Source: an uncultured Prevotellaceae bacterium
GTDB lineage: Bacteria; Bacteroidota; Bacteroidia; Bacteroidales; Muribaculaceae
Length of the DNA stretch: 64,000 nucleotides
Direction: 5' to 3'
NCBI GenBank assembly: GCA_900318345.1
Contig: ONKD01000009.1
Span: 25,493 to 89,492, forward strand
Shown: in pieces, positions 18,112-28,713 of the stretch
Numbering within the stretch: position 1 is the stretch's first letter
Layout of the letters: each line of letters starts with the position of its first letter
Program-made: the position numbers and the translations under genes
Notes under the pieces: model-generated
Database searches by the model: none
Told to the model about the DNA's origin: nothing
The model's input: the letters and a program-made list of their open reading frames with translations, nothing else

Positions 18112-18209
18112 GAAAAAGTGAATGAGTTATTAGTTGATGACATCAAGTCAGTATTAGTAAGTAAACAGATAAAAATACCGCACCGATGTGATATCGGTGC
18201 GGATTTTTG
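18112..18209 (+). ncRNA. Candidate small RNA of about 98 nt
   Basis: The interval begins about 7 nt below a consensus promoter and ends at a 10-bp GC-rich hairpin with a T-run. No coding potential is visible. The neighbouring genes are both on the minus strand, so it would be antisense-oriented between them. Exact ends are predicted, not measured. Confidence 0.45.
18178..18208. terminator. Intrinsic terminator, active on both strands
   Basis: CCGCACCGAT (18178-18187) pairs with ATCGGTGCGG (18193-18202) over a 5-nt loop, followed by ATTTTT on plus and TATTTTT on minus. It can end the candidate small RNA and the C69 peptidase transcript. Confidence 0.85.
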
Positions 18210-18232
18210 ATTATTAGGACGAGTATCAGGAC

Positions 18233-19918
18233 TTAGAAGCCAAATCCCTCCTCGGGCTCTACAACCTTGAGACGATCACCGCCCTTGGGGCCCTTGATGA
18301 GCATGTCATAGTACTCCTGGGTGTAACCGGCAAAGGTGGGTGAAGCCGGCGTGCCGTACTCGTTGCGCTCAAACTTACCGTCCTTCTCCTTCTTGATGTT
18401 ACCGTCGAGGTACTTCACAAACAGGTACTCACCCAGCTTCTTGTAGCGGGCAGTTGCGTCCTGGCCAGCGTTAACCGAGTAGTTGGTCAACAGGCGCACG
18501 GCAGCATCACGGTCGGTAGCGAGCAACGAGGTAGCCTCGGCCTCGATGACCGACTGCTTCTTGGCAAAGTTGTCCTCGATCGCACCCTGAACCTTGCGGA
18601 TGTCGCCAATCATCTGTGAATAACGGTGATAGGCCTGGTTGGCCACCCAGTTGTTTACCCAAAAAGCGCAGTCCCAATCCAGCGTGTAAAGGTCGGCCTT
18701 GCCCTGGCGGTAGCTCTCGGGCACCTGGGTAATGCAGCAGTACATGGGCACAAACACGGCCGTGTTGGCATCATCGACACCAAACCAGAAGCAGCCACCC
18801 ACCTCATCGGGCAGCCATGAGCGCATCTGTGCGGCAAACACCCAACCGGTCTGCTGGGTAGCGATAGCACGCTCCTGGCTGTACTTCACGCCATCAACCT
18901 CAAAGTCCATGGGACGCCAGCGATAGGGCACGCCATAGGCTGTGGTAGCACCCGGGTCAACGGTCATGTCAAACGGGGTTCCCTCAAAGTGGTCACGCAT
19001 CATATTCTGCATGTCACGCACACTAACCTTGCGATCGGGCTTCACATAGAGCGGCATCACCTCGGCACCTTTCTTGCCGTAGATAAAGGGCAGATAGGCA
19101 TCCATGCCCTGGTGATAGCGGTTGAAGTAGCTCCACACGCGAGCATCGCAGCCGCGCAGGGCACCAGCATCAAACTTCTGGTAAACGGGCGCGAAAGCGA
19201 AGTCGGCATCCTTGCCGCTGTATAGACCTTTCTTCTTGGCAAACGAGATGACGTCCTTGCTGTACATGACGTTCTTCTTGTCCTTCATGTTGAATTTCCA
19301 GATGCGCGGATTGTTGGCATGGCCGGCGATGCAGTCGTCGGGGATGCGGATGGCTACCCACACGGCGCCAAGTTCATCCTTGCCCTTGCCAATCATATCC
19401 ATGATCCAGATCTCGTTGGGGTCGCCAATCGAGAACGACTCGCCCTCGCTGGCATAGCCGTACTGTGCCACCAGGTCGGTCATCACCTTGATGGCCTCGC
19501 GGGCGGTCTTGGAACGCTGCAAGGCGATATAGATAAGGCTGCCGTAGTCGATAATCGACTTGCCATCAAGATCCCACAGTTCCTCACGTCCGCCCCAAGT
19601 GCTCTCGGCAATGGTCACCTGGTGCTCGTTCATGTTGCCCACTACGGCATAGGTATGCTCCACCTCGGGAATGGCGCCCATGCGCTTACCGCTGTCCCAG
19701 TCGATGATCTCACGCATCGCTCCCTTGGGATGGTCGGCTGCAGGAATGTACTGCAGGTCGCCAAACAAGGTGTGGCTGTCGGCGGCATAGGTGATGATGG
19801 TCGAGCCATCGGCGCTGGCATTCTTGCCTACCAGCAGATTAGTACACGCGTCGGCAGTGGCCCAGCCAGCGAGTGCCAGCAGAGCTACCGATAACAATTT
19901 CATTGAAAAGTGCTTCAT
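18233..19918 (-). CDS. C69-family dipeptidase
   Basis: The 561-residue exported protein has a signal peptide (about 1-24) directly followed by the N-terminal nucleophile, ADACTNLLVGKNASADGS, with Cys25 exposed after cleavage as in PepD-type Ntn hydrolases. Further family patterns are IAESTWGG, SIGDPNEIWIMDMIG and GHANNPRIW. It likely cleaves dipeptides in the periplasm. The start is ATG 19918; a longer open frame upstream lacks a signal peptide at its start. The gene is followed by the terminator at 18178-18208. Confidence 0.9.
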   Translation of the reverse strand: MKHFSMKLLSVALLALAGWATADACTNLLVGKNASADGSTIITYAADSHTLFGDLQYIPAADHPKGAMREIIDWDSGKRMGAIPEVEHTYAVVGNMNEHQVTIAESTWGGREELWDLDGKSIIDYGSLIYIALQRSKTAREAIKVMTDLVAQYGYASEGESFSIGDPNEIWIMDMIGKGKDELGAVWVAIRIPDDCIAGHANNPRIWKFNMKDKKNVMYSKDVISFAKKKGLYSGKDADFAFAPVYQKFDAGALRGCDARVWSYFNRYHQGMDAYLPFIYGKKGAEVMPLYVKPDRKVSVRDMQNMMRDHFEGTPFDMTVDPGATTAYGVPYRWRPMDFEVDGVKYSQERAIATQQTGWVFAAQMRSWLPDEVGGCFWFGVDDANTAVFVPMYCCITQVPESYRQGKADLYTLDWDCAFWVNNWVANQAYHRYSQMIGDIRKVQGAIEDNFAKKQSVIEAEATSLLATDRDAAVRLLTNYSVNAGQDATARYKKLGEYLFVKYLDGNIKKEKDGKFERNEYGTPASPTFAGYTQEYYDMLIKGPKGGDRLKVVEPEEGFGF

Positions 19919-19961
19919 CTTTTTTAGTTTTGAATTGGTTATTGAATTGTTAATGATTTCG

Positions 19962-20462
19962 TCAATTTCCCACCGGGATGTCATAGCCCGTGAGGCGATA
20001 GGCCACCTGGAACGGTGTCGCCTGCTTGCGGGGCTGAGGTCCGGCATAATAGTAGAACAGCCGCTGAACGTCAAATGACTTGACCTCAACTAGTTTGGTT
20101 TCGCCCGGCTTCAGGCTCACGGGGACGGTAACCGTGCGCTGGGTGAGCAGCTCGCCCTGCATGGTTGAGTAGCGCAACATCAAGCGCACAGCGCTCATGC
20201 GGTGCCCCGTGTTATTGGTGATGAAAAACGACTCCTTGCTGTCACTGGCCCGCTTGCTGTAGCCCTTGAGGGTCACCGCATTAGGGTCAATGTCAACCAG
20301 ACTGTCGGGCAAGAGGCCGTCGCTGGACTCCAGCACGGCGATGGGCACCTCGAGGCTGCGCAAGTTCTTGCGCGTGGTGCGTGTGCGCGCATCCAATGTG
20401 CTGACACACAGCAGCGCCAAGAGGAGCGGAAGTATTAAAATATGTTTATTCCAAGTTCTCAT
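19962..20462 (-). CDS. Exported protein of unknown function
   Basis: The 166-residue protein has a hydrophobic signal (about 7-22, ILILPLLLALLCVSTL) and a beta-rich body with SFFITNNTGHRMSAVRL and LKPGETKLVEVKSFD. This looks like an Ig-like fold that could bind or decorate a surface partner. The ATG overlaps the preceding stop by one base (TGATG), indicating translational coupling with the gene at 20462-21058. No family recognised. Confidence 0.75.
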   Translation of the reverse strand: MRTWNKHILILPLLLALLCVSTLDARTRTTRKNLRSLEVPIAVLESSDGLLPDSLVDIDPNAVTLKGYSKRASDSKESFFITNNTGHRMSAVRLMLRYSTMQGELLTQRTVTVPVSLKPGETKLVEVKSFDVQRLFYYYAGPQPRKQATPFQVAYRLTGYDIPVGN

Positions 20463-21058
20463 CACAGGTAACGAATGCGGTTAAACGGGTTGCCGTCGCC
20501 ACCCTCAGGATATATTTTGCGGAAACCCACAGGCAGTCTCTCGCCCACCCGCTCAGGGATAATGCTCACCCCATTGAACAGCGTGGGCAGGAAGCGGGCG
20601 ACATTGACGCGCACCTTGACCTTCCAGTGAGGCGGGTCAAAGGTCAGCGTGGTTGCCGTGGCGTTAAGTGTCGCGACACACTCCAGCGGCTTGATGAGCG
20701 TCACGCGGTCGCGCTGGCTGTAGAGCCACAACTGGTACTTGCTGTCAACAGCGCTGCTCGCGATATAGCCAATCACGGTGCCAGGCACCAGGTTGATGTC
20801 AGGGGACTCGAGCAGGATGATGCGGTAGCCGATGTTGCGCTTACCCTTGTAGCGCTCAATGCCCACGGTCATCTCCTCGTTAGGATAGTACCAGATGCCC
20901 TCCAGGGGCTGCATGTCGGTCTCATCCAGGCGCACGCGCATCGAGTCCACGTCCAGCCCGTCGATAACGACCGACTTCTTGGGTATGCCATTGCCTGCCA
21001 CGGCAAGCAGCGGCAACACGAGGAGCAGGAGCGATATGAATACTGAGCGGCTGGACAT
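20462..21058 (-). CDS. Exported protein of unknown function
   Basis: The 198-residue protein has a signal peptide (about 1-20, SVFISLLLLVLPLLAVAG) and a beta-rich domain with GYRIILLESPDINLVPGTV and a C-terminal aromatic/basic ending, KIYPEGGDGNPFNRIRYL. The start ATG 21058 opens the signal peptide; TTG at 21082 is also open. It is 7 nt downstream of the DUF3078 gene and overlaps the next gene by 1 nt. Confidence 0.75.
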   Translation of the reverse strand: MSSRSVFISLLLLVLPLLAVAGNGIPKKSVVIDGLDVDSMRVRLDETDMQPLEGIWYYPNEEMTVGIERYKGKRNIGYRIILLESPDINLVPGTVIGYIASSAVDSKYQLWLYSQRDRVTLIKPLECVATLNATATTLTFDPPHWKVKVRVNVARFLPTLFNGVSIIPERVGERLPVGFRKIYPEGGDGNPFNRIRYL

Positions 21059-21065
21059 CAATGAT

Positions 21066-22316
21066 TTAATTAACCGTGGCAAAACGGTAGATCACACCCA
21101 AACTGAGAATTTCCTTGAATTGCCAGAATTTCCAGTCATCATCACGAGCCACTGAGCGGTCAAAACGCAAGTGGGTGTAGAACTGCGTGGTCAGGTACTT
21201 GCTGATAGACAAATCGAGAGTGTTTTCCCAGTCGCCTTGCACATACTCATAATTGGTGAACATGTATAACCTGGAAGTCAGCATCACGTTAGGCGTGAAA
21301 CGCCACAACAACTTGGCCTCGAAATTACTACCGAAGGTGCTCTTGCTGTGGTGACCCGCGTCAATACCAAAACGGGTGGGGTCGATGTCGGTGATGTTGC
21401 GGCAATACTTAAGGTTATAGGACAGGGGCGCGATGGCCAGCGTGAACATGCGGTCATCGGCCTTCTTGTAATTATAGGTCATACCAAGACCGATATTCAA
21501 CTCGGCAGGCGACAGGAACGCTGCCGTCATCGTCCTTGTGTTGGTCTTGTAGTTGTTCAGGAACTGGGTCGTGAACTGCAGCATGGCGCTATAGTACCAG
21601 TTCTTCACTGCTTTGTAACCCAACTGTGAAGAGAACAGGAAATGGTCCTCGTTGATCAGGTAGTTGCGAATGCTGTCGCCATGGGTGGTGGCAATACCCA
21701 ACTTATAGGACAACGCATTGTTGAACAGCCAGTTAGGATGCACATCCTGATTAAGGTTGCAATTCCAGTTGATGGATCCAAGCAGGGCCAAGTTATTCTC
21801 ACCGCCCTGATACCAGTTCCGGCTGATGTAGGCTTGGGTAAACTGGAGCGAGGCGTTAAACACGTGCAACCAGTTGTGAATCTTCAAGTCAGGGGCATCG
21901 GCAGGGGTCACATCATCGGGCACCGACACCTGTGGCGGGGCGATGGTGAGTTTACCTTGACGCGGGTCGCTGGCAATGACCCCCTCGGGCGGTGCCTCGG
22001 GCAACCGGTTGGCGTTATAGGCCACCAGCTGAGGGTTATCAATCATGGCACGCTGGCGCAGTTGGCGGGTGCGGGCTGAGGTCTCCATGGCCTCCTGTAA
22101 CCAGGCATCGCCAGCATCCAGCGAGTACAACTCACCAGTATTGGGAGATGGCATTGACTTGTGGCCAGCATCCAGCTGATAACTGTCATAAACCAGTGGC
22201 GCATAGAGCATACTCGACTCCATGCCGGGCTTTTCGCCATCTTGGGCGATAGCCGTCGCGCTCATCGCCATGAGCATGGCGAGCGTGAAGAGTGTTTTAG
22301 GTTTAAATCGCATCAT
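21066..22316 (-). CDS. DUF3078 outer-membrane beta-barrel protein
   Basis: The 416-residue protein has a signal peptide (about 1-25, ending ATAIAQ), a variable N-terminal region (30-145) and a barrel domain with the DUF3078 pattern NWYQGGENNLALLGSINWN. It continues with strands such as FLSPAELNIGLGMTYNYK and ends in aromatic FATVN. Proteins of this family occur in Bacteroidales outer membranes with unknown cargo. It is in the envelope run 24193 to 19962. Confidence 0.85.
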   Translation of the reverse strand: MMRFKPKTLFTLAMLMAMSATAIAQDGEKPGMESSMLYAPLVYDSYQLDAGHKSMPSPNTGELYSLDAGDAWLQEAMETSARTRQLRQRAMIDNPQLVAYNANRLPEAPPEGVIASDPRQGKLTIAPPQVSVPDDVTPADAPDLKIHNWLHVFNASLQFTQAYISRNWYQGGENNLALLGSINWNCNLNQDVHPNWLFNNALSYKLGIATTHGDSIRNYLINEDHFLFSSQLGYKAVKNWYYSAMLQFTTQFLNNYKTNTRTMTAAFLSPAELNIGLGMTYNYKKADDRMFTLAIAPLSYNLKYCRNITDIDPTRFGIDAGHHSKSTFGSNFEAKLLWRFTPNVMLTSRLYMFTNYEYVQGDWENTLDLSISKYLTTQFYTHLRFDRSVARDDDWKFWQFKEILSLGVIYRFATVN

Positions 22317-22365
22317 TGGGTCATATTTTTGAGGTTAAACATCATTATTGGGTCTTGACGCCCCG

Positions 22366-22977
22366 TCAGGCATCATAGAGTTTTTCTTTTCTTGCGGGTT
22401 GAGGCTTTTCCTGCTGCTTTTTGTCCTTTTGCTGCTGTTGCTTAGCCTTTTGCTTGGTCTGCACCTTTTGCCGCTTGCGCTCGTGGTTAGGAGTCTGGGT
22501 CTTGTTCTCGGCAAAACTCTTGATCATGTCCTCAACGGTCTCGCGGTTGCCGAACAGGTAGTTCACAGTCACCTCAACGATGAGGTTCTGGTGCTTGGAG
22601 ACAAGATCGGCAATGATGGCGCGTGAGCCGTCGGGCATGGTGCCGTTGATACTGTAGGTTTTCTTGAAGCCCTTGACCTTGATCTTGCCGTTCTGCAGGT
22701 CATACATGCTGTAGCCCAATGCCTTGCGCTGCAAGTTCTCGGTGAGCATCTTCTTCTCGTCACCCTTGTCCTGGCTATAGAGTTGCACGGTCATGACCAT
22801 GTCTTCCCACTGGACCTCAAAGCGGGTATTGCTGTTATAGGTGACAAAGCCGCCGTCGGGGGTCTCAAACGTCAGGTTATAACGGCTCCACGTGTAAACT
22901 GCCGCGCTAGCGTCAATCGCGCCAGCCAGCAGCATGATCAGCATCAGGGTGAAAATGTTGATGAGTCGATTTTTCAT
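22366..22977 (-). CDS. Exported protein with Lys/Gln-rich tail
   Basis: The 203-residue protein has a signal peptide (about 1-25, ending DASA), a compact beta domain (about 27-150, VYTWSRYNLTFETPDGG, LTENLQRKALGYSMYDL) and a low-complexity C-terminal tail (about 158-203) rich in Lys and Gln. No family is recognised. It starts 11 nt after the GH25 gene, so co-expression is likely. Confidence 0.75.
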   Translation of the reverse strand: MKNRLINIFTLMLIMLLAGAIDASAAVYTWSRYNLTFETPDGGFVTYNSNTRFEVQWEDMVMTVQLYSQDKGDEKKMLTENLQRKALGYSMYDLQNGKIKVKGFKKTYSINGTMPDGSRAIIADLVSKHQNLIVEVTVNYLFGNRETVEDMIKSFAENKTQTPNHERKRQKVQTKQKAKQQQQKDKKQQEKPQPARKEKLYDA

Positions 22978-22988
22978 TGCTTGACGAT

Positions 22989-23756
22989 TTATTGGGTTTG
23001 TTGTTCTTGCACTTCATCCAGGTAACGTTTCCACTCCTTTTTGGAGCCGCGAAACACATTCAGGTCAACGTCGCCTTCCACTCCGGCAACTCTTCCCTCA
23101 TGACTGAACTGCTGAATGCAGTGAGGCATATCGGGTAACAGGTCTGGACTGGTGAATGAGCACAGCCACAGGTCGTGGTCGCCCAGCATGTCCTTGTAAT
23201 ACTTGCCATAGCCATCAAGGTTGGTGTAAATCATCACTTGATAGCCTTTATCGTTGAGTATGCTCACCATTTCCAGCACACGTTCTAAGGCGGTATCGCG
23301 GCTAACGGTGGCACCATTGCCCCAATCATCCTCCAGGTCAATGACTAACGGCAAATCCACATGTCTGCCCTTGATGACACTGAGGAAATTGGCGGCTTGC
23401 TCCTGTCCTGAACGGTTCTTGCGGAAGAAGTGGTAAGCACCCACCTTGAGGCCCGCATCGCAAGCCCCCTTGTAGTTGCGTTCAAAGGCTTCATCCTGAT
23501 AGGTCTTGCCCTCACTGGCCTTGATGATGACAAACTGATAGTCGTCATCTCTCACCTGGTCAAAGTCAATCTCACCGTTATGCTTCGACACGTCGATACC
23601 GGCAACCGGGTAGCGGTAACGGTCAACGTTGACCGAGTGTGGCAGTATATAGCGCCATCCCACATAGCCCAGCATCAACACAACAAGTGCTGCCACCCCC
23701 AGGAGGAGCAGCCACTTGATGTAGTCGGGTTTTGTCGGGACTTGGCGTTTACCCAT
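22989..23756 (-). CDS. GH25-family lysozyme, membrane anchored
   Basis: The 255-residue protein has a short cytoplasmic start, one transmembrane helix (about 15-36) and a GH25 domain. The catalytic pattern is visible as AGIDVSKHNGEIDFDQV and LPLVIDLEDDWGN (DxE pair), with GLKVGAYHFFR between them. GH25 enzymes cut the MurNAc-GlcNAc bond of peptidoglycan. It would act in the periplasm. It is in an envelope cluster with the TM2 gene 14 nt upstream. Confidence 0.92.
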   Translation of the reverse strand: MGKRQVPTKPDYIKWLLLLGVAALVVLMLGYVGWRYILPHSVNVDRYRYPVAGIDVSKHNGEIDFDQVRDDDYQFVIIKASEGKTYQDEAFERNYKGACDAGLKVGAYHFFRKNRSGQEQAANFLSVIKGRHVDLPLVIDLEDDWGNGATVSRDTALERVLEMVSILNDKGYQVMIYTNLDGYGKYYKDMLGDHDLWLCSFTSPDLLPDMPHCIQQFSHEGRVAGVEGDVDLNVFRGSKKEWKRYLDEVQEQQTQ

Positions 23757-23770
23757 AGGCAGTCAAGGGG

Positions 23771-24193
23771 TTAGAAGAATGGGACACTACTAGGTGAGTT
23801 TACCCACCTCATTTCAAATTCCTCTTGGGTGCTGACTAGGAACAGGATACCCTGGACAAATGAGATAATCTGGGTGACAACGGCGAGGGCACCACAGGAT
23901 AGGATGCTAGCCACCAGGAACAGAATTCCGGCGTTAGTCTTACCCATATAGAAATAGTGCAAACCGATGGCGCCAAAGAACAGAGCAAGAATGGCGGCGA
24001 CACCGCGGCTCTTGCCCGACGGGCCATTGGAGAACACGCTGTCAATGCTCGAGAAGGGCTGGCCGCTGAACTGCTGCCCTTGGTCAGCATAGGAAACATT
24101 GGTTTCGGCACCGCAATAAGGGCACTTCACACGATTAACTCTATCTTGAGTGCTATACTGTTTACCGCACTCGGGACAATTATGAATATACAT
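23771..24193 (-). CDS. TM2-domain membrane protein with zinc ribbon
   Basis: The 140-residue protein begins with a zinc ribbon (CPECGKQY and KCPYCGAET, four Cys in CxxC pairs). A Ser/Gly linker follows, then a TM2 domain with two helices: SRGVAAILALFFGAIGLHYFYMG and AGILFLVASILSCGALAVV. It is the first gene of the cluster running to 19962. The TM2 family is widespread with no settled role. Confidence 0.88.
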   Translation of the reverse strand: MYIHNCPECGKQYSTQDRVNRVKCPYCGAETNVSYADQGQQFSGQPFSSIDSVFSNGPSGKSRGVAAILALFFGAIGLHYFYMGKTNAGILFLVASILSCGALAVVTQIISFVQGILFLVSTQEEFEMRWVNSPSSVPFF

Positions 24194-24288
24194 AGTCTTT
24201 AGTTATTTATTGTTTGTTGTTTGTCCGTTAGACGTATCGTACCCTCAAAAAGTTGCAATAATCGTACCAATTTTTTCCTCAACCCACT

Positions 24289-24348
24289 CTAAGGCGCAAA
24301 GACGCTAAGTATCATTATTATTTATCGCTTTGCGGCTTAGCGCCTTAG
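24289..24348. repeat. Hairpin-forming intergenic repeat
   Basis: CTAAGGCGC (24289-24297) pairs with 24340-24348, with further pairing inside (CGCTAAG/CTTAGCG). This AAGGCGCAAAGACGCTAAG theme is widespread in Bacteroidetes intergenic regions. Confidence 0.75.
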
Positions 24349-24366
24349 CGTGAATTACTGGAATGC

Positions 24367-26457
24367 TCAACGACGCTTATTGGAGGCGGCGTTGCGTTGC
24401 TTTTGCTGCTGTTGCTGCATCTTCTGGGCCTCCTCAAGGCGAGCCATCCACTTGCTTTTCTTCTTGGGCTTGGCAGCGTTGGCGGCAATAGTTGCACGCA
24501 CCTTATCCTCGGTCACAAACAGGCGGCAGCTATAGGTCTGGATGATCGTGATCAACAACGACACAAAGTAGTAGTAACTCAGACCCGATGCATAGTTGTT
24601 GAACCAGAACAGGAACATCAACGGCATCAGATACATCATCCACTTCATGCCCGGCATCGACTGCGACGAAGGCTGGGACTTGGTGGTGAGATAAGTGTAG
24701 ATGATGTTGGTCACTGTCATCAACAGGCAGAACAAACTCAGGTGATTACCAAACAGACTTGAAATGATAGGAATCTGTGCGCCCCACTCCAGCACCTTGT
24801 CAGGTGCGCTCAAGTCGTTGGCCCACAGGAACGATTGCCCGCGCAGCTCGATACACGAGGGGAAGAAGGTGAACATCGCGATCAGGATGGGCATCTGCAG
24901 CATCATGGGCAAGCAGCCACCCATGGGGTTAGCTCCCGCCTGACGGTAGAGTTCCATCGTCTTTTGCTGTTTCTTCAGGGCATCCTCCTGATTGGGATAT
25001 TTCTCGTTGATTTTAGCGATGTCGGGAGCCAGGATGCGCATCTTGGCCTGTGAGACATAGCTCTTGTAGGTCAACGGCCACAGAACCAGCTTGATGATGA
25101 TGGTCAGCACAAGGATGATGATACCGTAATTGCTGATGAACTTGCCCAGCCAGTCAAACACGGGAATGATCACGCCCGTGTTGATCACGCGGAACAACCA
25201 CCATCCCAGCGGGATGAGCCGTGTGAGTTTCAAGTCCTCCTTGGGCGAAAACTTGTCATAACTCGACAACAAGTGGTAGCGGTTGGGACCCAGGTAGAAG
25301 TAGAACGAGGCAGCGTTGGGCTTGTCACTCGAGTAAGGGATCATCGTGTGGATTTTCACATCCTTGGTGTATTTCTCATACTCGGGCGAATCTTTGTCTA
25401 GCGAGACGCTGGTCATCTTTGCCGAGCTCAGGACGCTGTCGGCAACGAGCACGGTCGAGAAGAACTGGTTCTTGGCGCTCACCCATTTGAGCTGGTCCTT
25501 CACTTCGTCCTCGTCGTTACCAGTCTCGCTGGTGTTGTCCACGTCGCCGTCCTTGCCGGCATACTTATAATAGATGGCACTGTTGCGCTCCTCAAACTGC
25601 TTGCCAAACTCATGGCGACAGATCTTTTGGTGCCAATCAAAGTCCACAAGGTTGATGTTCAGCGGAATGACACGCGACATGCTTTGCTGCACCATCTCCA
25701 TGCGCACCATGTAGCTGCCGGGAACCAGAGTGTACTTCAAGCCCCACTGTGCACCACCCTCGAGCGCCAGGTTCATCAGCACGGTGCTGTCGTTGAGCTG
25801 CTTGGGGGTGAAGTAGAAGTTCTTGGTCTCAAAGCGCTGCGTGTTGTTGCTCAGCGTGAAGCTGTAGTCGTTATCACCCTTGTCAAACAGTACCAGTTGC
25901 GGCGACTTGTAGGTCTTGTAACCCTTGAGCGTGGCGCGTGAGATGATACCGCCCTTGGTGCTGATTTCCACCTTCAGCGAGTCGTTCTCGAGCGTCACAA
26001 ACTGCTCTGTGCCAGTGAGCGAGGTCGCAAACGAGCCATTCTTAGCATACACGTCGAGCGCTTTATTCACCGCTTGTATTGCCAGGTTGTGAACCGCAGG
26101 ATTCTGGCTGGTCTTGGCCGTCACCTCGTCCCAGGTGACGGTGGTGTCGGCCACAGTAACGGTGCCCGTCACGACGCCATCCTTGAGCGTGAGCATCACA
26201 CCCTCGTTGTTGATGGCGGCGTTTCCTGCCGGCATACTCTGGAGCACACTTGTCAAGTGCGCCAGTTCATCACTGCTCAGGGTATCGACAACTCCAGCAC
26301 TCACGTCCTTGTGCTTGTCGGCTTCCTGCAGGGCAGCGATTGAGTCCATTTGTCGCTGACGCTCGGCCAGTTCGGCTTCGCTGGGTTGGGTCAGCCATGA
26401 GTAGCCAAAGATGACCAATCCCATCAGCAACAGTCCAATCAATGTATTCTTATCCAT
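24367..26457 (-). CDS. yidC: Membrane protein insertase YidC
   Basis: YidC inserts and folds inner-membrane proteins with or without SecYEG. The 696-residue protein has the N-terminal anchor MDKNTLIGLLLMGLVIFGYS, a long periplasmic beta domain (about 60-420) and the five-helix core with SQAKMRILAPDIAKINEKYP and GGCLPMMLQMPILIAMF. The C-terminal tail is basic and Gln-rich (about 660-696). It is downstream of pyrG by 72 nt on the same strand, with no clear promoter between them. Confidence 0.97.
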   Translation of the reverse strand: MDKNTLIGLLLMGLVIFGYSWLTQPSEAELAERQRQMDSIAALQEADKHKDVSAGVVDTLSSDELAHLTSVLQSMPAGNAAINNEGVMLTLKDGVVTGTVTVADTTVTWDEVTAKTSQNPAVHNLAIQAVNKALDVYAKNGSFATSLTGTEQFVTLENDSLKVEISTKGGIISRATLKGYKTYKSPQLVLFDKGDNDYSFTLSNNTQRFETKNFYFTPKQLNDSTVLMNLALEGGAQWGLKYTLVPGSYMVRMEMVQQSMSRVIPLNINLVDFDWHQKICRHEFGKQFEERNSAIYYKYAGKDGDVDNTSETGNDEDEVKDQLKWVSAKNQFFSTVLVADSVLSSAKMTSVSLDKDSPEYEKYTKDVKIHTMIPYSSDKPNAASFYFYLGPNRYHLLSSYDKFSPKEDLKLTRLIPLGWWLFRVINTGVIIPVFDWLGKFISNYGIIILVLTIIIKLVLWPLTYKSYVSQAKMRILAPDIAKINEKYPNQEDALKKQQKTMELYRQAGANPMGGCLPMMLQMPILIAMFTFFPSCIELRGQSFLWANDLSAPDKVLEWGAQIPIISSLFGNHLSLFCLLMTVTNIIYTYLTTKSQPSSQSMPGMKWMMYLMPLMFLFWFNNYASGLSYYYFVSLLITIIQTYSCRLFVTEDKVRATIAANAAKPKKKSKWMARLEEAQKMQQQQQKQRNAASNKRR

Positions 26458-26529
26458 ATATATTATTAGTTATTTGTCTCTAGTCAATTAGTCACTAGTC
26501 CTGGGATTTGTGCCAGACTTGCAACTTTT

Positions 26530-28164
<1,635 letters not shown>

Positions 28165-28411
28165 TTAACTGACAAAGTTACATCTTTTTTTCCAATAATC
28201 ACTGGAGAAACCACACAAAACCAGAGCAACCCCCTATCAAGAGGCCGCCACAAGTCTAAAAATGCTAAAATACAAGCACAACAAACAAATGATAAACAGA
28301 AAAATACAACGCATTCACTTTTAAAACCCTAATTGACCCAATTAGAACAATAAGGCAAATTTGTCCAATCCTCGGATAAAAGCCTCCCTCCTCCCCGATA
28401 TATCTCACCCC

Positions 28412-28530
28412 CCGTCCTCTCCGTTATTTCCGTCCTCTCCGTAACATCCATCCTATTCGTCTCCTCCGTTATTTCCGTCCTCTCCGTTATTTCCGTTTTA
28501 TCCGTTACTTCCGTTTTATCCGCTATTTCC
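28412..28530. repeat. Array of about thirteen 9-bp units (CGTnnnnTC)
   Basis: The array reads as consecutive 9-mers such as CGTCCTCTC and CGTTATTTC on the plus strand. Read on the minus strand it is open as a Thr-Glu-rich peptide, but no start or signal supports a protein. Three related arrays occur at 38432, 54713 and 56355. Confidence 0.85.
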
Positions 28531-28656
28531 GCGATAGCGCCAGCCAAATTAGTTGAATTCGTGTAATTGGCTTCGCCGAGCTAAAGGTTCGTGGACAGTT
28601 AAAAGAGCGGGCACGCCTCTCTAAACTCTAAACTACTCGCACAGCGAGCATTATAA
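28531..28656. other. Remainder of the 28156-28713 intergenic region
   Basis: No gene, RNA or clear element seen beyond the 9-bp array and the terminator. 28186-28411 is AT-rich and shows only the possible pyrG promoter. Confidence 0.5.
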
Positions 28657-28691
28657 CAAAAAAAGGCGGCCCGGAAGGGTCGCCCTTTTTT
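28657..28691 (-). terminator. Strong intrinsic terminator of the 28714 gene
   Basis: On the minus strand GGCGaCCC-TTCC-GGGcCGCC followed by seven T. Nearly identical hairpins follow the genes at 30662 (30606-30640) and 33693 (38326-38359). Confidence 0.9.
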
Positions 28692-28713
28692 AAATTAGCT
28701 GTGAAGCAGTTTC

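Noticed and set aside
28329-28547. Open frame of 72 codons coding Thr-Glu repeats
   Set aside because: It is a by-product of the 9-bp tandem array; no start or promoter.
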